Source of the DNA: a bacterium
GTDB lineage: Bacteria > Oederibacteriota > PGYV01
NCBI GenBank assembly: GCA_029565735.1
Contig: JAKQNO010000071.1
Coordinates: 98,411 to 162,410 of the forward strand
Direction of reading: 5' to 3'
DNA length: 64,000 nt
Shown: positions 9,149 to 17,337 of the stretch, piece by piece
Position numbering within the stretch: position 1 is the first letter of the stretch
How the letters are laid out: each line of letters starts with the position of its first letter
Notes under the pieces: model-generated
What the model was told of the DNA's origin: nothing
Databases searched by the model: none
The model's input: only the letters and a program-made list of their open reading frames with translations
Position numbers and translations under genes: made by a program

Positions 9149-10393
9149 ATGAGACGAATAGCAGTAATACTTTTAACATTTATGCTTTTAGTATTAATTA
9201 TTTCATGTGCGGGAAAAAGAAATCCAACAGCACCTTCAATTGAACAGCCTGCAACTGCGTCCGGCACATATACGCCGACAGTAGTAATAACTGCAACTTA
9301 CACATCAACAACAGCCGTTACTGCCACTTATACTTCGTCACCTGTTGTTACTTCAACCAACACTTCATCGCCTGTTCTTTCCGCGACAAATACCTTTACA
9401 ACAGCCGTCACAGCAACTAATACCTCTTCATCTGTTGTTACTCCAACTATTACCCCGTCACCAATTATTACAGCCACTGTTACCACAACTAAAATTATTA
9501 CTGCCACTATTACCCCGTCGCCAACTCTTACATCCACTGCCACCTCAACAAAAATTATTACAGCCACCAATACCGTTACCATTACATCAACCGCCACAGC
9601 AACACAGACCGCAACCATTACAATCAGCGTGTCGGTTTCCCCCACATTGAATGCCACGCCGCCCGCTGCCACGGTTAAGATTATTTCCATTCATCACAGC
9701 ACGGGACAGCACTGGCTGGAATCAGGATACGGAGGCCTTGGCACAGCCTTAAACGCGAATAATTATTTCGTAAGCGATACAAATTACGGGTGGTCTGCCC
9801 CGGGATATGACCAGGGAAGTTATACAGATACAACTGACTGGCAAAACTGGTTCAGGGACGAAGTCATGCCTTTTGTATTTACTGAAAATAATAATTCCTG
9901 TTATACAAACACGATAAACGAACCGGCGGGAGAAAACGAAATAATAATGTTTAAGTCGTGCTTTCCAAACAGCGAAGTCGGCAGTGAAATAACGGATGAA
10001 CAGGCAATTTATAACAGTTTGCTTACTTACATGGCCGGCCATACCGACAAGCTGTTTATACTTATCATACCGCCGCCAATGCAGTTTATATCTGACCCCG
10101 CGGCAACAAGGGTGCTTTCAAACTGGCTTTATGACAGGCAGAACGGCTGGCTTAAAAATTATACACACGGAAACGTTTATGCTTATGACTATTACAACGT
10201 GCTGACGCATCAGGATAACCACCACAGGCTGGTAAACGGCGTTGAAAGCCATGAAGTAAATAACGCGCAGAATACTCTTTATTACCCCACAAATTCCGGC
10301 GATGATCACCCGACAGTTGAAGGCCAGGAAAAAGCCACGTCCGAATTTCTTCCGCTTCTTAACGCGTGGTACAGGCAGTGGAAAGGGCTGTAA
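9149..10393 (+). CDS. Lipoprotein with Thr-rich repeat linker and C-terminal SGNH-hydrolase-like domain
   Basis: 414 aa; lipobox LIISCAGK; TxT-rich region of about 130 aa; C-terminal domain with IHHSTGQHW and DDHPTVEG (DxxH-like). Confidence 0.75.
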   Translation: MRRIAVILLTFMLLVLIISCAGKRNPTAPSIEQPATASGTYTPTVVITATYTSTTAVTATYTSSPVVTSTNTSSPVLSATNTFTTAVTATNTSSSVVTPTITPSPIITATVTTTKIITATITPSPTLTSTATSTKIITATNTVTITSTATATQTATITISVSVSPTLNATPPAATVKIISIHHSTGQHWLESGYGGLGTALNANNYFVSDTNYGWSAPGYDQGSYTDTTDWQNWFRDEVMPFVFTENNNSCYTNTINEPAGENEIIMFKSCFPNSEVGSEITDEQAIYNSLLTYMAGHTDKLFILIIPPPMQFISDPAATRVLSNWLYDRQNGWLKNYTHGNVYAYDYYNVLTHQDNHHRLVNGVESHEVNNAQNTLYYPTNSGDDHPTVEGQEKATSEFLPLLNAWYRQWKGL

Positions 10394-10460
10394 ACCGCAG
10401 TTAACGTTTTAACCTGCACCCGTATTTGAACCGGTTTTAATAACCAATTACATACCAAAT

Positions 10461-10499
10461 AAAAAAGCCCTTTGGCCTAAAAAACCAAAGGGCTTTTTT
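10461..10499. terminator. Bidirectional intrinsic terminator
   Basis: AAAAAAGCCCTTTGG-cctaaaaaa-CCAAAGGGCTTTTTT between convergent 9149 CDS and ssrA. Confidence 0.9.
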
Positions 10500-10504
10500 A
10501 TTTT

Positions 10505-10845
10505 TGGTGGAGGCGGTGGGATTTGAACCCACGTCCAGACCTGCTTTAGCAAGGGCGCTACATGCTTGTTCCGGAATTTAGATTCGCTTTGCGGGCTTCT
10601 CCGGACAGAATACCGCAAAGCTACCTTCCCTGAATCTTAGCTTCTGAACCGGGATTAGAGTTCAAAAGAGCAGCCTACTGTTGGTCCGCCGCATCTCCCC
10701 GTAGGCAAAGAAGGTGAGACGGTGCCGCATTAAGCAGCTAAAGCGTAGTTATTGTCGTTTATACTGTTCCACATTATTAACGAGGCTGTGGGACCTCGGC
10801 ATGCTCCCTGTACCTACACGAGACCTGTCGAAACCGGTCGCCCCC
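10505..10845 (-). ncRNA. ssrA: Transfer-messenger RNA (tmRNA)
   Basis: Minus strand 5' GGGGGCGACCGGTTTCGACAGG...; tag ORF ...AACGACAATAACTACGCTTTAGCTGCTTAA; 3' GTGGGTTCAAATCCCACCGCCTCCACCA. Confidence 0.96.
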
Positions 10846-10944
10846 AAAAACTGTTAATTCACCCTGACAGGACGAATAAACAGTTTTTAGGAATGTGTGA
10901 GTGTTACACTTTTAAAGAACCTTTTAACTGACACTACAAAACCA

Positions 10945-11079
10945 CGCACCCTAAAGGGTGCGGTTACCGGAACAAAAACAAAATACCGGACAGCGCAGGA
11001 GCGCTGTCCCTGCGAAAACAATACAATTATACCATAAAAATATAAACACGCGGGCTGAAGACCCGCGTCTACCAGACCT
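10945..11079. repeat. Cluster of three palindromic (REP-like) hairpins
   Basis: CGCACCCTAAAGGGTGCG, GGACAGCGCAGGAGCGCTGTCC, and ACGCGGGCTGAAGACCCGCGTCTACC in the ssrA-smpB spacer. Confidence 0.7.
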
Positions 11080-11161
11080 TACTGCAAGAACAAAAAAAAT
11101 ATTAATTTTCAATACGGTTTTTATTTATGGGATATGGGATTACAGTTTATGGGATAGTATT

Positions 11162-11614
11162 TTACAGGTTTATCTTGTACCTTGCTTCTTCCCTCTGCAG
11201 GTCGCGTTTTTTGATTGTTTCGCGCTTGTCAAAAGCCTGCTTGCCTTTTGCCAGCCCTATTTCCACCTTTGCCTTGCCCTTCTTAAAATAAACCGCAAGC
11301 GGCACTATTGTAAGGCCTGCCTTGCTTAGTTTGCCCGCTATCCTGTCTATTTCCTTGCGGTGCATTAAAAGTTTCCTGTCGCGCATTTCCGGATGGTTGT
11401 TTATATTGCCGTGGGAATACGGGCTAATATGGACGTTCATCATTATAAGTTCGCCTTTCATCAGGCGCACAAACCCGTCCTGCAGGTTTATCCTGCCGTC
11501 GCGGATTGATTTTACTTCCGTGCCTTTTAAGGCGATACCCGCTTCGTATTTTTCCAGGATTTCATAGTTATGAAAGGCCTTCCTGTTCCTTGCCGCGGCC
11601 GATGCGTCCGTCAT
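11162..11614 (-). CDS. smpB: SsrA-binding protein
   Basis: 150 aa; NRKAFHNYEILEKYEAGIALKGTEVKSIRDGRINLQDGFV, HISPYSHGNINNH, adjacent to ssrA. Confidence 0.97.
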   Translation of the reverse strand: MTDASAAARNRKAFHNYEILEKYEAGIALKGTEVKSIRDGRINLQDGFVRLMKGELIMMNVHISPYSHGNINNHPEMRDRKLLMHRKEIDRIAGKLSKAGLTIVPLAVYFKKGKAKVEIGLAKGKQAFDKRETIKKRDLQREEARYKINL

Positions 11615-14600
11615 TTTACCACCGCGATTTTTGTGCGGAAAGTATCCGCGTTGTTTATCTTAAGTATGCCGTAATATACTCCGCTTATTACGGTTGTGCC
11701 GTAATTATTTTTACCGTCCCATTCATATTTATACAGTACGCCGCCCGTCAGCGAATCCGCGGAAGCAAGCGTCCTTACCTTTCTGCCTGTGACGTCAAAT
11801 ATTTCAAGTTTTATCTCCGCGTCTTCAGGTAAAAAGAACTGAAGTGTGGTGGAACGCGTAAGCGGGCTGAACGGGTTTGGATAGTTGTAAAAACTTGTCT
11901 TTAAATCAGACCCTATGGTAAGTATTGAATCGGAAATATAAGGGTACTGCGCGCCGGAAGGTTCGCAGTAAAGCCTTGTCCCGTCAAGTTTTTCGAATAA
12001 TAAGGCAGCCTGGTTTTCTATTGAAATATTAAGCCTGCCCGCGGGCGCGCCGCTTAACACATCCATAAAGAATTCAAGGTTTATTGATGAAGCCGGCGAA
12101 ATAAGCCTGTCAACCGGCACAAATACGGTTTTGGACGCGCCCCACGCCGTTGATGTAATAAAGCCATCAGCATCGCTTATTATTATGTTTTCCACCGCGC
12201 GGTTATCCTGCGTGCTTATTGTAAGGGTTACGCCCGCAAGCCTGTATTCAGGGCCGCCCGCGTTGGGATTAATTGCCGTCAGCCCAAACAGCGGTATTCC
12301 GCGCGCGCCTTCCCTTACCGTGGCTATTTCATGTTTTATAAAATCTGTAAGCGCAAGGTTGCCGTACGCGCTGACAGTCACCGGTATCGCGTCAGTTACG
12401 GCGTTTGTGTAAACAAAGTTTCTGTCAACCGCGGTCACCGAGTAAAAAAGCCCGGGTTTTAAGAACCTTACCACAAACTGCGCCTCGCCCGGATCTAAAT
12501 CCTTGTCTGTGTCGCCAATTGTCCACTGAGGCTGCGATGATACCATTCCCGCAGTGACACCGGTTCCGGATACCATACTCCAGCTGTTCTGTTCCACCAT
12601 TCTTACGGTTATTGTAACCGGGCGGCCCGCTTCCTGGACGTCCGGAGCCCCCGTGTATCCCGGCGCGGAGGAGATAAACGACTGCCCCGGCGCTATTGCA
12701 ATAATTGATATCAAAGCTGTATTTGTGGGCGTAACCGTTGGGGTTGTTGACATTGTAACAGTCGGGGTTATGGTTTCAGTTACAGTCTGCGTATTTGTCT
12801 GCGTAATTGTCATTGTCACCGAAGAGGTCACTGTTTCCGTGACAGTCTGTGTTACTGTCATGGTCGCGGTTAATGTGGCGGTCTGCGTGACTGTCGGTGA
12901 TGCGGTTAATGTTGAAGTTGTTGTGAATGTGGGCGTGGCTGTTTGGGTCATTGTCTGTGTCACGGTTTGCGTGACAGTCTGCGTTGCTGTAAGCGTTGCC
13001 GAAGGCGTGGCTGTCTGTGTTATTGTCTGCGTTACAGTCCGCGTCGTTGTCTCTGTTACTGTCTGCGTCACGGTTTGTGTCACTGTCTGCGTTGCCGTCT
13101 GTGTGACTGTCTGCGTTGTTGTTTCAGTCACAGTCTGTGTTGCTGTCTGCGTTATTGTCTGCGTTGCTGTCTGTGTGGCTGTTTCTGTTATTGTCTGTGT
13201 TACTGTATTGGTAATTGTTTCTGTTATGGTCTGCGTAACGGTTTGTGTGACAGTCTGCGTTACAGTCTGTGTGTTTGTTTGTGTTATTGTTTCGGTTACT
13301 GTCTGTGTTGCACTCTGTGTGATTGTTTCTGTTGCTGTCTGCGTTATGGTTTCCGTCACTGTCTGTGTTGCTGTTTGTGTTATTGTTTCTGTTGCTGTCT
13401 GCGTTATGGTTTCTGTGACGGTCTGCGTTATGGTTTCTGTGGCAGTCTGCGTTATGGTTTCTGTTACTGTCCGAGTTATAGTTTCCGTCACGGTCTGTGT
13501 CATTGTTTCTGTCACTGTCTGCGTGGCAGTTTGGCTTATGGTCTGTGTTGCCGTTTCAGTCACAGTTTCTGTCACTGTCTGCGTCACGGTTTCGGTTACA
13601 GTCTGCGTTGCTGTCTGTGTTACTGTTGACGTGTGCACAAGCACTGACTGCGAATATCCCGACGGCGCAGACGCTGTTACTGCCGCACCCATTGCGTTTA
13701 ATTCCGCGGTAAACGCCTTTACCCCCGCGTCTGATACGGCGCTGAATTTTATTACGTCAAAGTTCGGGTCAGATAAAACATTCCATCCCGCGCCCGCGTA
13801 TATTACTTCCACGTCTGCCCCGTTCATTGAAGCAGAGGCGCCCGGATACGCTGTTGACAGCCCGCCTGTTACGCTGACTCCTGCCGGTATTTTTATAAGC
13901 ACGCTTGTTATTGGCCCTTCGTTTCTTGCGCTGATTCTGTATGTGTATCCTGTAAGCTGCCCGAACGCCGTATAATTGGGTTCTATATACCCGTAAGCAG
14001 AAGGTGTGAACGTGGATGTGGGAGTTGCTGTCTGCGTTATTGTCTGTGTTACGGTCTGCGTCGGGGTCTGCGTGATTGTTTCAGTTGCCGTCTGCGTTAT
14101 TGTTTCTGTTGCTGTACGGGTTATGGTTTCAGTTACGGTCTGCGTTGCCGTCTGTGTGATTGTTTCTGTGACCGTCTGTGTTGTACTCTGTGTTATTGTC
14201 TCTGTTGCTGTACGGGTTATGGTTTCAGTTGCTGTCTGCGTTGCAGTCTGTGTGATTGTTTCTGTTGCTGTCTGTGTAACGCTCTGTGTTATTGTCTCTG
14301 TTGCTGTGCGGGTTATGGTTTCAGTTACGGTCTGCGTTGCTGTCTGTGTGATTGTTTCTGTGACCGTCTGTGTTGCACTCTGTGTTATTGTCTCTGTTGC
14401 TGTACGGGTTATGGTTTCAGTTATGGTCTGCGTTGCTGTCTGTGTTACAGTCTGCGTCACAGTCTGCGTTGCCGTCCGTGTTACGGTTTCTGTGACGGTC
14501 TGCGTTGAGGTTTGCGTGACTGTCTGTGTGTTGGTTTGCGTCACTGTCTGCGTCACGGTTTCGGTTACAGTCTGAGTTGCTGTCTGTGTTACGGTTGACG

Positions 14601-15966
14601 TGTGCACAATTACTGCCTGAGAATATCCCGACGGCGCAGACGCTGTTACAGCCGCGCCCATCGCGTTTAATTCCGCGGTAAACGCCTTTACCCCCGCGTC
14701 TGATACGGCGCTGAATTTTATTACGTCAAAATTCGGGTCAGATAAAACGTTCCATCCCGCGCCCGCGTATATTACTTCCACGTCAGACCCGTTCATTGAA
14801 GCAGAGGCGCCTGGATACGCTGTTGACAGCCCGCCTGTCACGCTTACCCCTGCAGGTATTTTTATAAGCACGCTTGTTATTGGCCCTTCGTTTCTTGCGC
14901 TGATTCTGTATGTGTATCCTGTAAGCTGCCCGAACGCCGTATAATTTGGCTCTATATACCCGTAAGCAGAAGGGGTATATGTGGATGTGGGAGTTGCTGT
15001 CTGCGTTATTGTCTGCGTAACAGTCTGCGTTGCGGTTTCTGTTATGGTCTGTGTCACGCTCTGTGTTATTGTTTCGGTTGCTGTCTGTGTTACGGTCTGC
15101 GTCACAGTCTGCGTGGCTGTTTCTGTTATGGTCTGCGTTGCGGTCTGTGTATCTGTCTGTGTTACGGTTTGTGTTATTGTTTCTGTCACTGTCTGTGTTG
15201 CGCTCTGCGTTATTGTTTCTGTTGCTGTGCCCGTCACAGTTTCAGTAACTGTCTGTGTGGCGGTTTGGGTATCTGTCTGCGTCGCGGTTTGGGTTACAGT
15301 CTGCGTTACGGTTTGTGTCATTGTTTCTGTCACAGTGCCGGTTGACGTTTCTGTTATTGTCTGCGTGTCTGTGGGAGTAATTGTTAAAGTTGTTGTCAGC
15401 GATATTGTGGGGGTGACGGTTTTTGTAGGCATTGTGTAGTCAATTTCAAGATAAACATAATCAATATACGCGGCGGTAAATTCCATTGCCGTTACGGCGC
15501 GCGAGGTTATTACGGCCCCAAGGCTGTCAATTAAAGCCGCGTCCCACGCGTATGCCGCGGTAATATCCAGATCAGATATCACGTATGAATCAGCCATCAC
15601 AACAGAAGTATAGGGCGTGTCAATATCCCCTGTCTTCCATGTATTGCCGCTGTCCAGTGTAAGGTTTAATTCCAGAGTATCATCCAGAATTCCTCCGTCA
15701 GCGCGCTGTTTCACGCGGACCCTGACGGAATTTATTATTATTTCCTGAGTAAGAAGATTGTTAAAACCCGTGTATAACCTTGCCGCGTCCGCGGAGGTTG
15801 AAGAATCAATATTGTTATTGGATGTGATGTTTTCAGGATTTGCCCAGTCAGATGTCCGGCCCGGCATGCTGCCGTTGGCTGAAAGCGTTATAATATCCGC
15901 GCTTATATTAGAACATATACCAGCTATGAAAGCTGTAACTATCAAAAACACTCGCAGCACTGACAT
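11611..15966 (-). CDS. Large secreted Thr-rich repeat protein with C-terminal FlgD/PNPF-type domain
   Basis: 1451 aa; signal peptide; long TxTx (TVTQTATETITQ) tracts; duplicated ~125-aa module; C-terminus YNYPNPFSPLTRSTTLQFFLPEDAEIKLEIFDVTGRKVRTL...SGVYYGILK. Confidence 0.85.
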   Translation of the reverse strand: MSVLRVFLIVTAFIAGICSNISADIITLSANGSMPGRTSDWANPENITSNNNIDSSTSADAARLYTGFNNLLTQEIIINSVRVRVKQRADGGILDDTLELNLTLDSGNTWKTGDIDTPYTSVVMADSYVISDLDITAAYAWDAALIDSLGAVITSRAVTAMEFTAAYIDYVYLEIDYTMPTKTVTPTISLTTTLTITPTDTQTITETSTGTVTETMTQTVTQTVTQTATQTDTQTATQTVTETVTGTATETITQSATQTVTETITQTVTQTDTQTATQTITETATQTVTQTVTQTATETITQSVTQTITETATQTVTQTITQTATPTSTYTPSAYGYIEPNYTAFGQLTGYTYRISARNEGPITSVLIKIPAGVSVTGGLSTAYPGASASMNGSDVEVIYAGAGWNVLSDPNFDVIKFSAVSDAGVKAFTAELNAMGAAVTASAPSGYSQAVIVHTSTVTQTATQTVTETVTQTVTQTNTQTVTQTSTQTVTETVTRTATQTVTQTVTQTATQTITETITRTATETITQSATQTVTETITQTATQTVTETITRTATETITQSVTQTATETITQTATQTATETITRTATETITQSTTQTVTETITQTATQTVTETITRTATETITQTATETITQTPTQTVTQTITQTATPTSTFTPSAYGYIEPNYTAFGQLTGYTYRISARNEGPITSVLIKIPAGVSVTGGLSTAYPGASASMNGADVEVIYAGAGWNVLSDPNFDVIKFSAVSDAGVKAFTAELNAMGAAVTASAPSGYSQSVLVHTSTVTQTATQTVTETVTQTVTETVTETATQTISQTATQTVTETMTQTVTETITRTVTETITQTATETITQTVTETITQTATETITQTATQTVTETITQTATETITQSATQTVTETITQTNTQTVTQTVTQTVTQTITETITNTVTQTITETATQTATQTITQTATQTVTETTTQTVTQTATQTVTQTVTQTVTETTTRTVTQTITQTATPSATLTATQTVTQTVTQTMTQTATPTFTTTSTLTASPTVTQTATLTATMTVTQTVTETVTSSVTMTITQTNTQTVTETITPTVTMSTTPTVTPTNTALISIIAIAPGQSFISSAPGYTGAPDVQEAGRPVTITVRMVEQNSWSMVSGTGVTAGMVSSQPQWTIGDTDKDLDPGEAQFVVRFLKPGLFYSVTAVDRNFVYTNAVTDAIPVTVSAYGNLALTDFIKHEIATVREGARGIPLFGLTAINPNAGGPEYRLAGVTLTISTQDNRAVENIIISDADGFITSTAWGASKTVFVPVDRLISPASSINLEFFMDVLSGAPAGRLNISIENQAALLFEKLDGTRLYCEPSGAQYPYISDSILTIGSDLKTSFYNYPNPFSPLTRSTTLQFFLPEDAEIKLEIFDVTGRKVRTLASADSLTGGVLYKYEWDGKNNYGTTVISGVYYGILKINNADTFRTKIAVVK
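13631..14005 (-). repeat. Intragenic duplication, copy 2 of a ~375-bp module
   Basis: Near-identical to 14600-14974 (offset 969 bp); encodes AYGYIEPNYTAFGQLTGYTYRISARNEGPITSVLIKIPAG... Confidence 0.9.
14600..14974 (-). repeat. Intragenic duplication, copy 1 of a ~375-bp module
   Basis: See 13631-14005. Confidence 0.9.
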
Positions 15967-16059
15967 ACCTCTATATTAATATAGGCCAAATTGTTCCCCA
16001 GGCCCCGATAATACTACTATTATACTATATAAAAACGGCAAATAAAGGGATTATTATAA

Positions 16060-16460
16060 GGAAAGACCGAGGGACGAAAGACCAGAGGGACGGATGCACA
16101 GAGGGACAGATGGACGGAAGTAAAGTCGTAAAGCTTGGCAGTTTAGATCTGGTAGACGCGGGTCTTTAGCCCGCGGCAGTTATATTTGTTTTTATATAAT
16201 GACAGGTTTATGCCTTTAGGGCTCGGTTGGAGCGAGCCTGCGAAGCGGAAATCCCCGGGCTTGCGCGGGTTTACAAGCGCAAGTGTCAGGGGAAGAGCAG
16301 AGGGACGGAAGAAAAAACAAATATAAATCTACTGCCGCTGGCTAAAGACCCGCGTCTACCAAATTTAAACCAAACTGCTGAACATCAGAACTGCCAAACC
16401 TTTTGTCTTTACTTCTGTCCCTCCGTGCGTCCGTCCCTCTGTCCCTCTATCTCTACCCCT
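16060..16460. repeat. Composite intergenic repeat with long imperfect inverted arms
   Basis: GGTAGACGCGGGTCTTTAGCCCGCGGCAG (16151-16179) and its inverted copy (16332-16360), extended outward by matching GAGGGACGG/CCGTCCCTC 8-bp-period tracts (16064-16121 versus 16408-16460). Confidence 0.8.
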
Positions 16461-17337
16461 TCTTCGCCCTTGGGTGCGCTTTGTCGTATTCCTTTTTAAG
16501 CCTTGCCACAGTCAGATGCGTGTATATCTGGGTTGTGGACAGGCTGCTGTGCCCCAAAAGTTCCTGCACGGAACGCAGGTCAGCGCCGCGGTCTAAAAGA
16601 TGCGTCGCGTATGAATGCCTTAGCGTGTGCGGGGTCACTTCTTTCTGAATACCCGCCTTTAACACGTATTTTTTCATCATTCTTTCTATGCTTCTTGCCG
16701 TAAGGCGCGTCCCGTTTTTATTTACAAAAAGCGGCCCCGCGTCAAATTTTGCCTTTAATTCCCTTATGTACTGTTTAAGTATCTGCAGCGCTATGCCGCC
16801 TACCGGCACTATGCGTTCTTTGGACCCTTTTCCAAGCACCTTAATTTCCTCGTTCACATAATCAATATCGCCGGAATTAAGCTTTACAAGTTCGTCTATC
16901 CTGACGCCCGTGGAATAAATGAATTCAAGTATGGCCCTGTCGCGCAGCCCGAAGAAGTCCTTAATATCCGGGGATTCCAGAAGCGCGGCGGTTTCATCTT
17001 CGGTCAAAAAACCGGGAAGCCTTTTTTCCGCCTTGGGGGTAAGCACGTATTCAAACGGGTTGGATTTTATTTTTTTGCCGCGCAGCAGGAACCTGTAAAA
17101 ATTCCTGCACGCCACTATTTTTCTTATCACGGAATTGCGGTTATATTTGGCGCGGGAAAGTTTTTCCATAAAAGCCCTTATTGAAGCCTCGTCGGCCTTT
17201 TCAAAACTTCCGGCGTGCTTTAAAAACTGGCGTATGTCGTTGCCGTAGCTTTCGGCTGTCTTGGGCGAATAATTCTTTTCGTGTAAAAGGTGGCGCAGGT
17301 AAGAATCAAGTTCCGGGCTGTTCTCCCGTTCACTCAT
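16453..17337 (-). CDS. xerC: Tyrosine recombinase XerC/XerD family
   Basis: MSERENSPELDSYLRHLLHEKNYSPKTAESY..., HTLRHSYATHLLDRGADLRSVQELLGHSSLSTTQIYTH. Start placed at the internal Met after AAGGA. Confidence 0.93.
   Translation of the reverse strand: MSERENSPELDSYLRHLLHEKNYSPKTAESYGNDIRQFLKHAGSFEKADEASIRAFMEKLSRAKYNRNSVIRKIVACRNFYRFLLRGKKIKSNPFEYVLTPKAEKRLPGFLTEDETAALLESPDIKDFFGLRDRAILEFIYSTGVRIDELVKLNSGDIDYVNEEIKVLGKGSKERIVPVGGIALQILKQYIRELKAKFDAGPLFVNKNGTRLTARSIERMMKKYVLKAGIQKEVTPHTLRHSYATHLLDRGADLRSVQELLGHSSLSTTQIYTHLTVARLKKEYDKAHPRAKKG

Noticed and set aside
9328-9690. Antisense 120-aa and alternate-frame 101-aa ORFs over the Thr-rich part of the 9149 gene
   Set aside because: Low-complexity shadow ORFs of the repeat linker.
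12554-15439. Long plus-strand ORFs (473, 228, 189, 152 aa) rich in VCVTVCV or CLCYCLR
   Set aside because: They are antisense readings of the TxTx repeat of the 1451-aa minus-strand gene; the lack of stops is explained by the 12-bp repeat.
16151-17337. Integron or XerCD-dependent mobile element built from xerC and the adjacent inverted repeats
   Set aside because: xerC is next to topA and dprA in a normal housekeeping arrangement; no cassette array or dif-like core was recognised.
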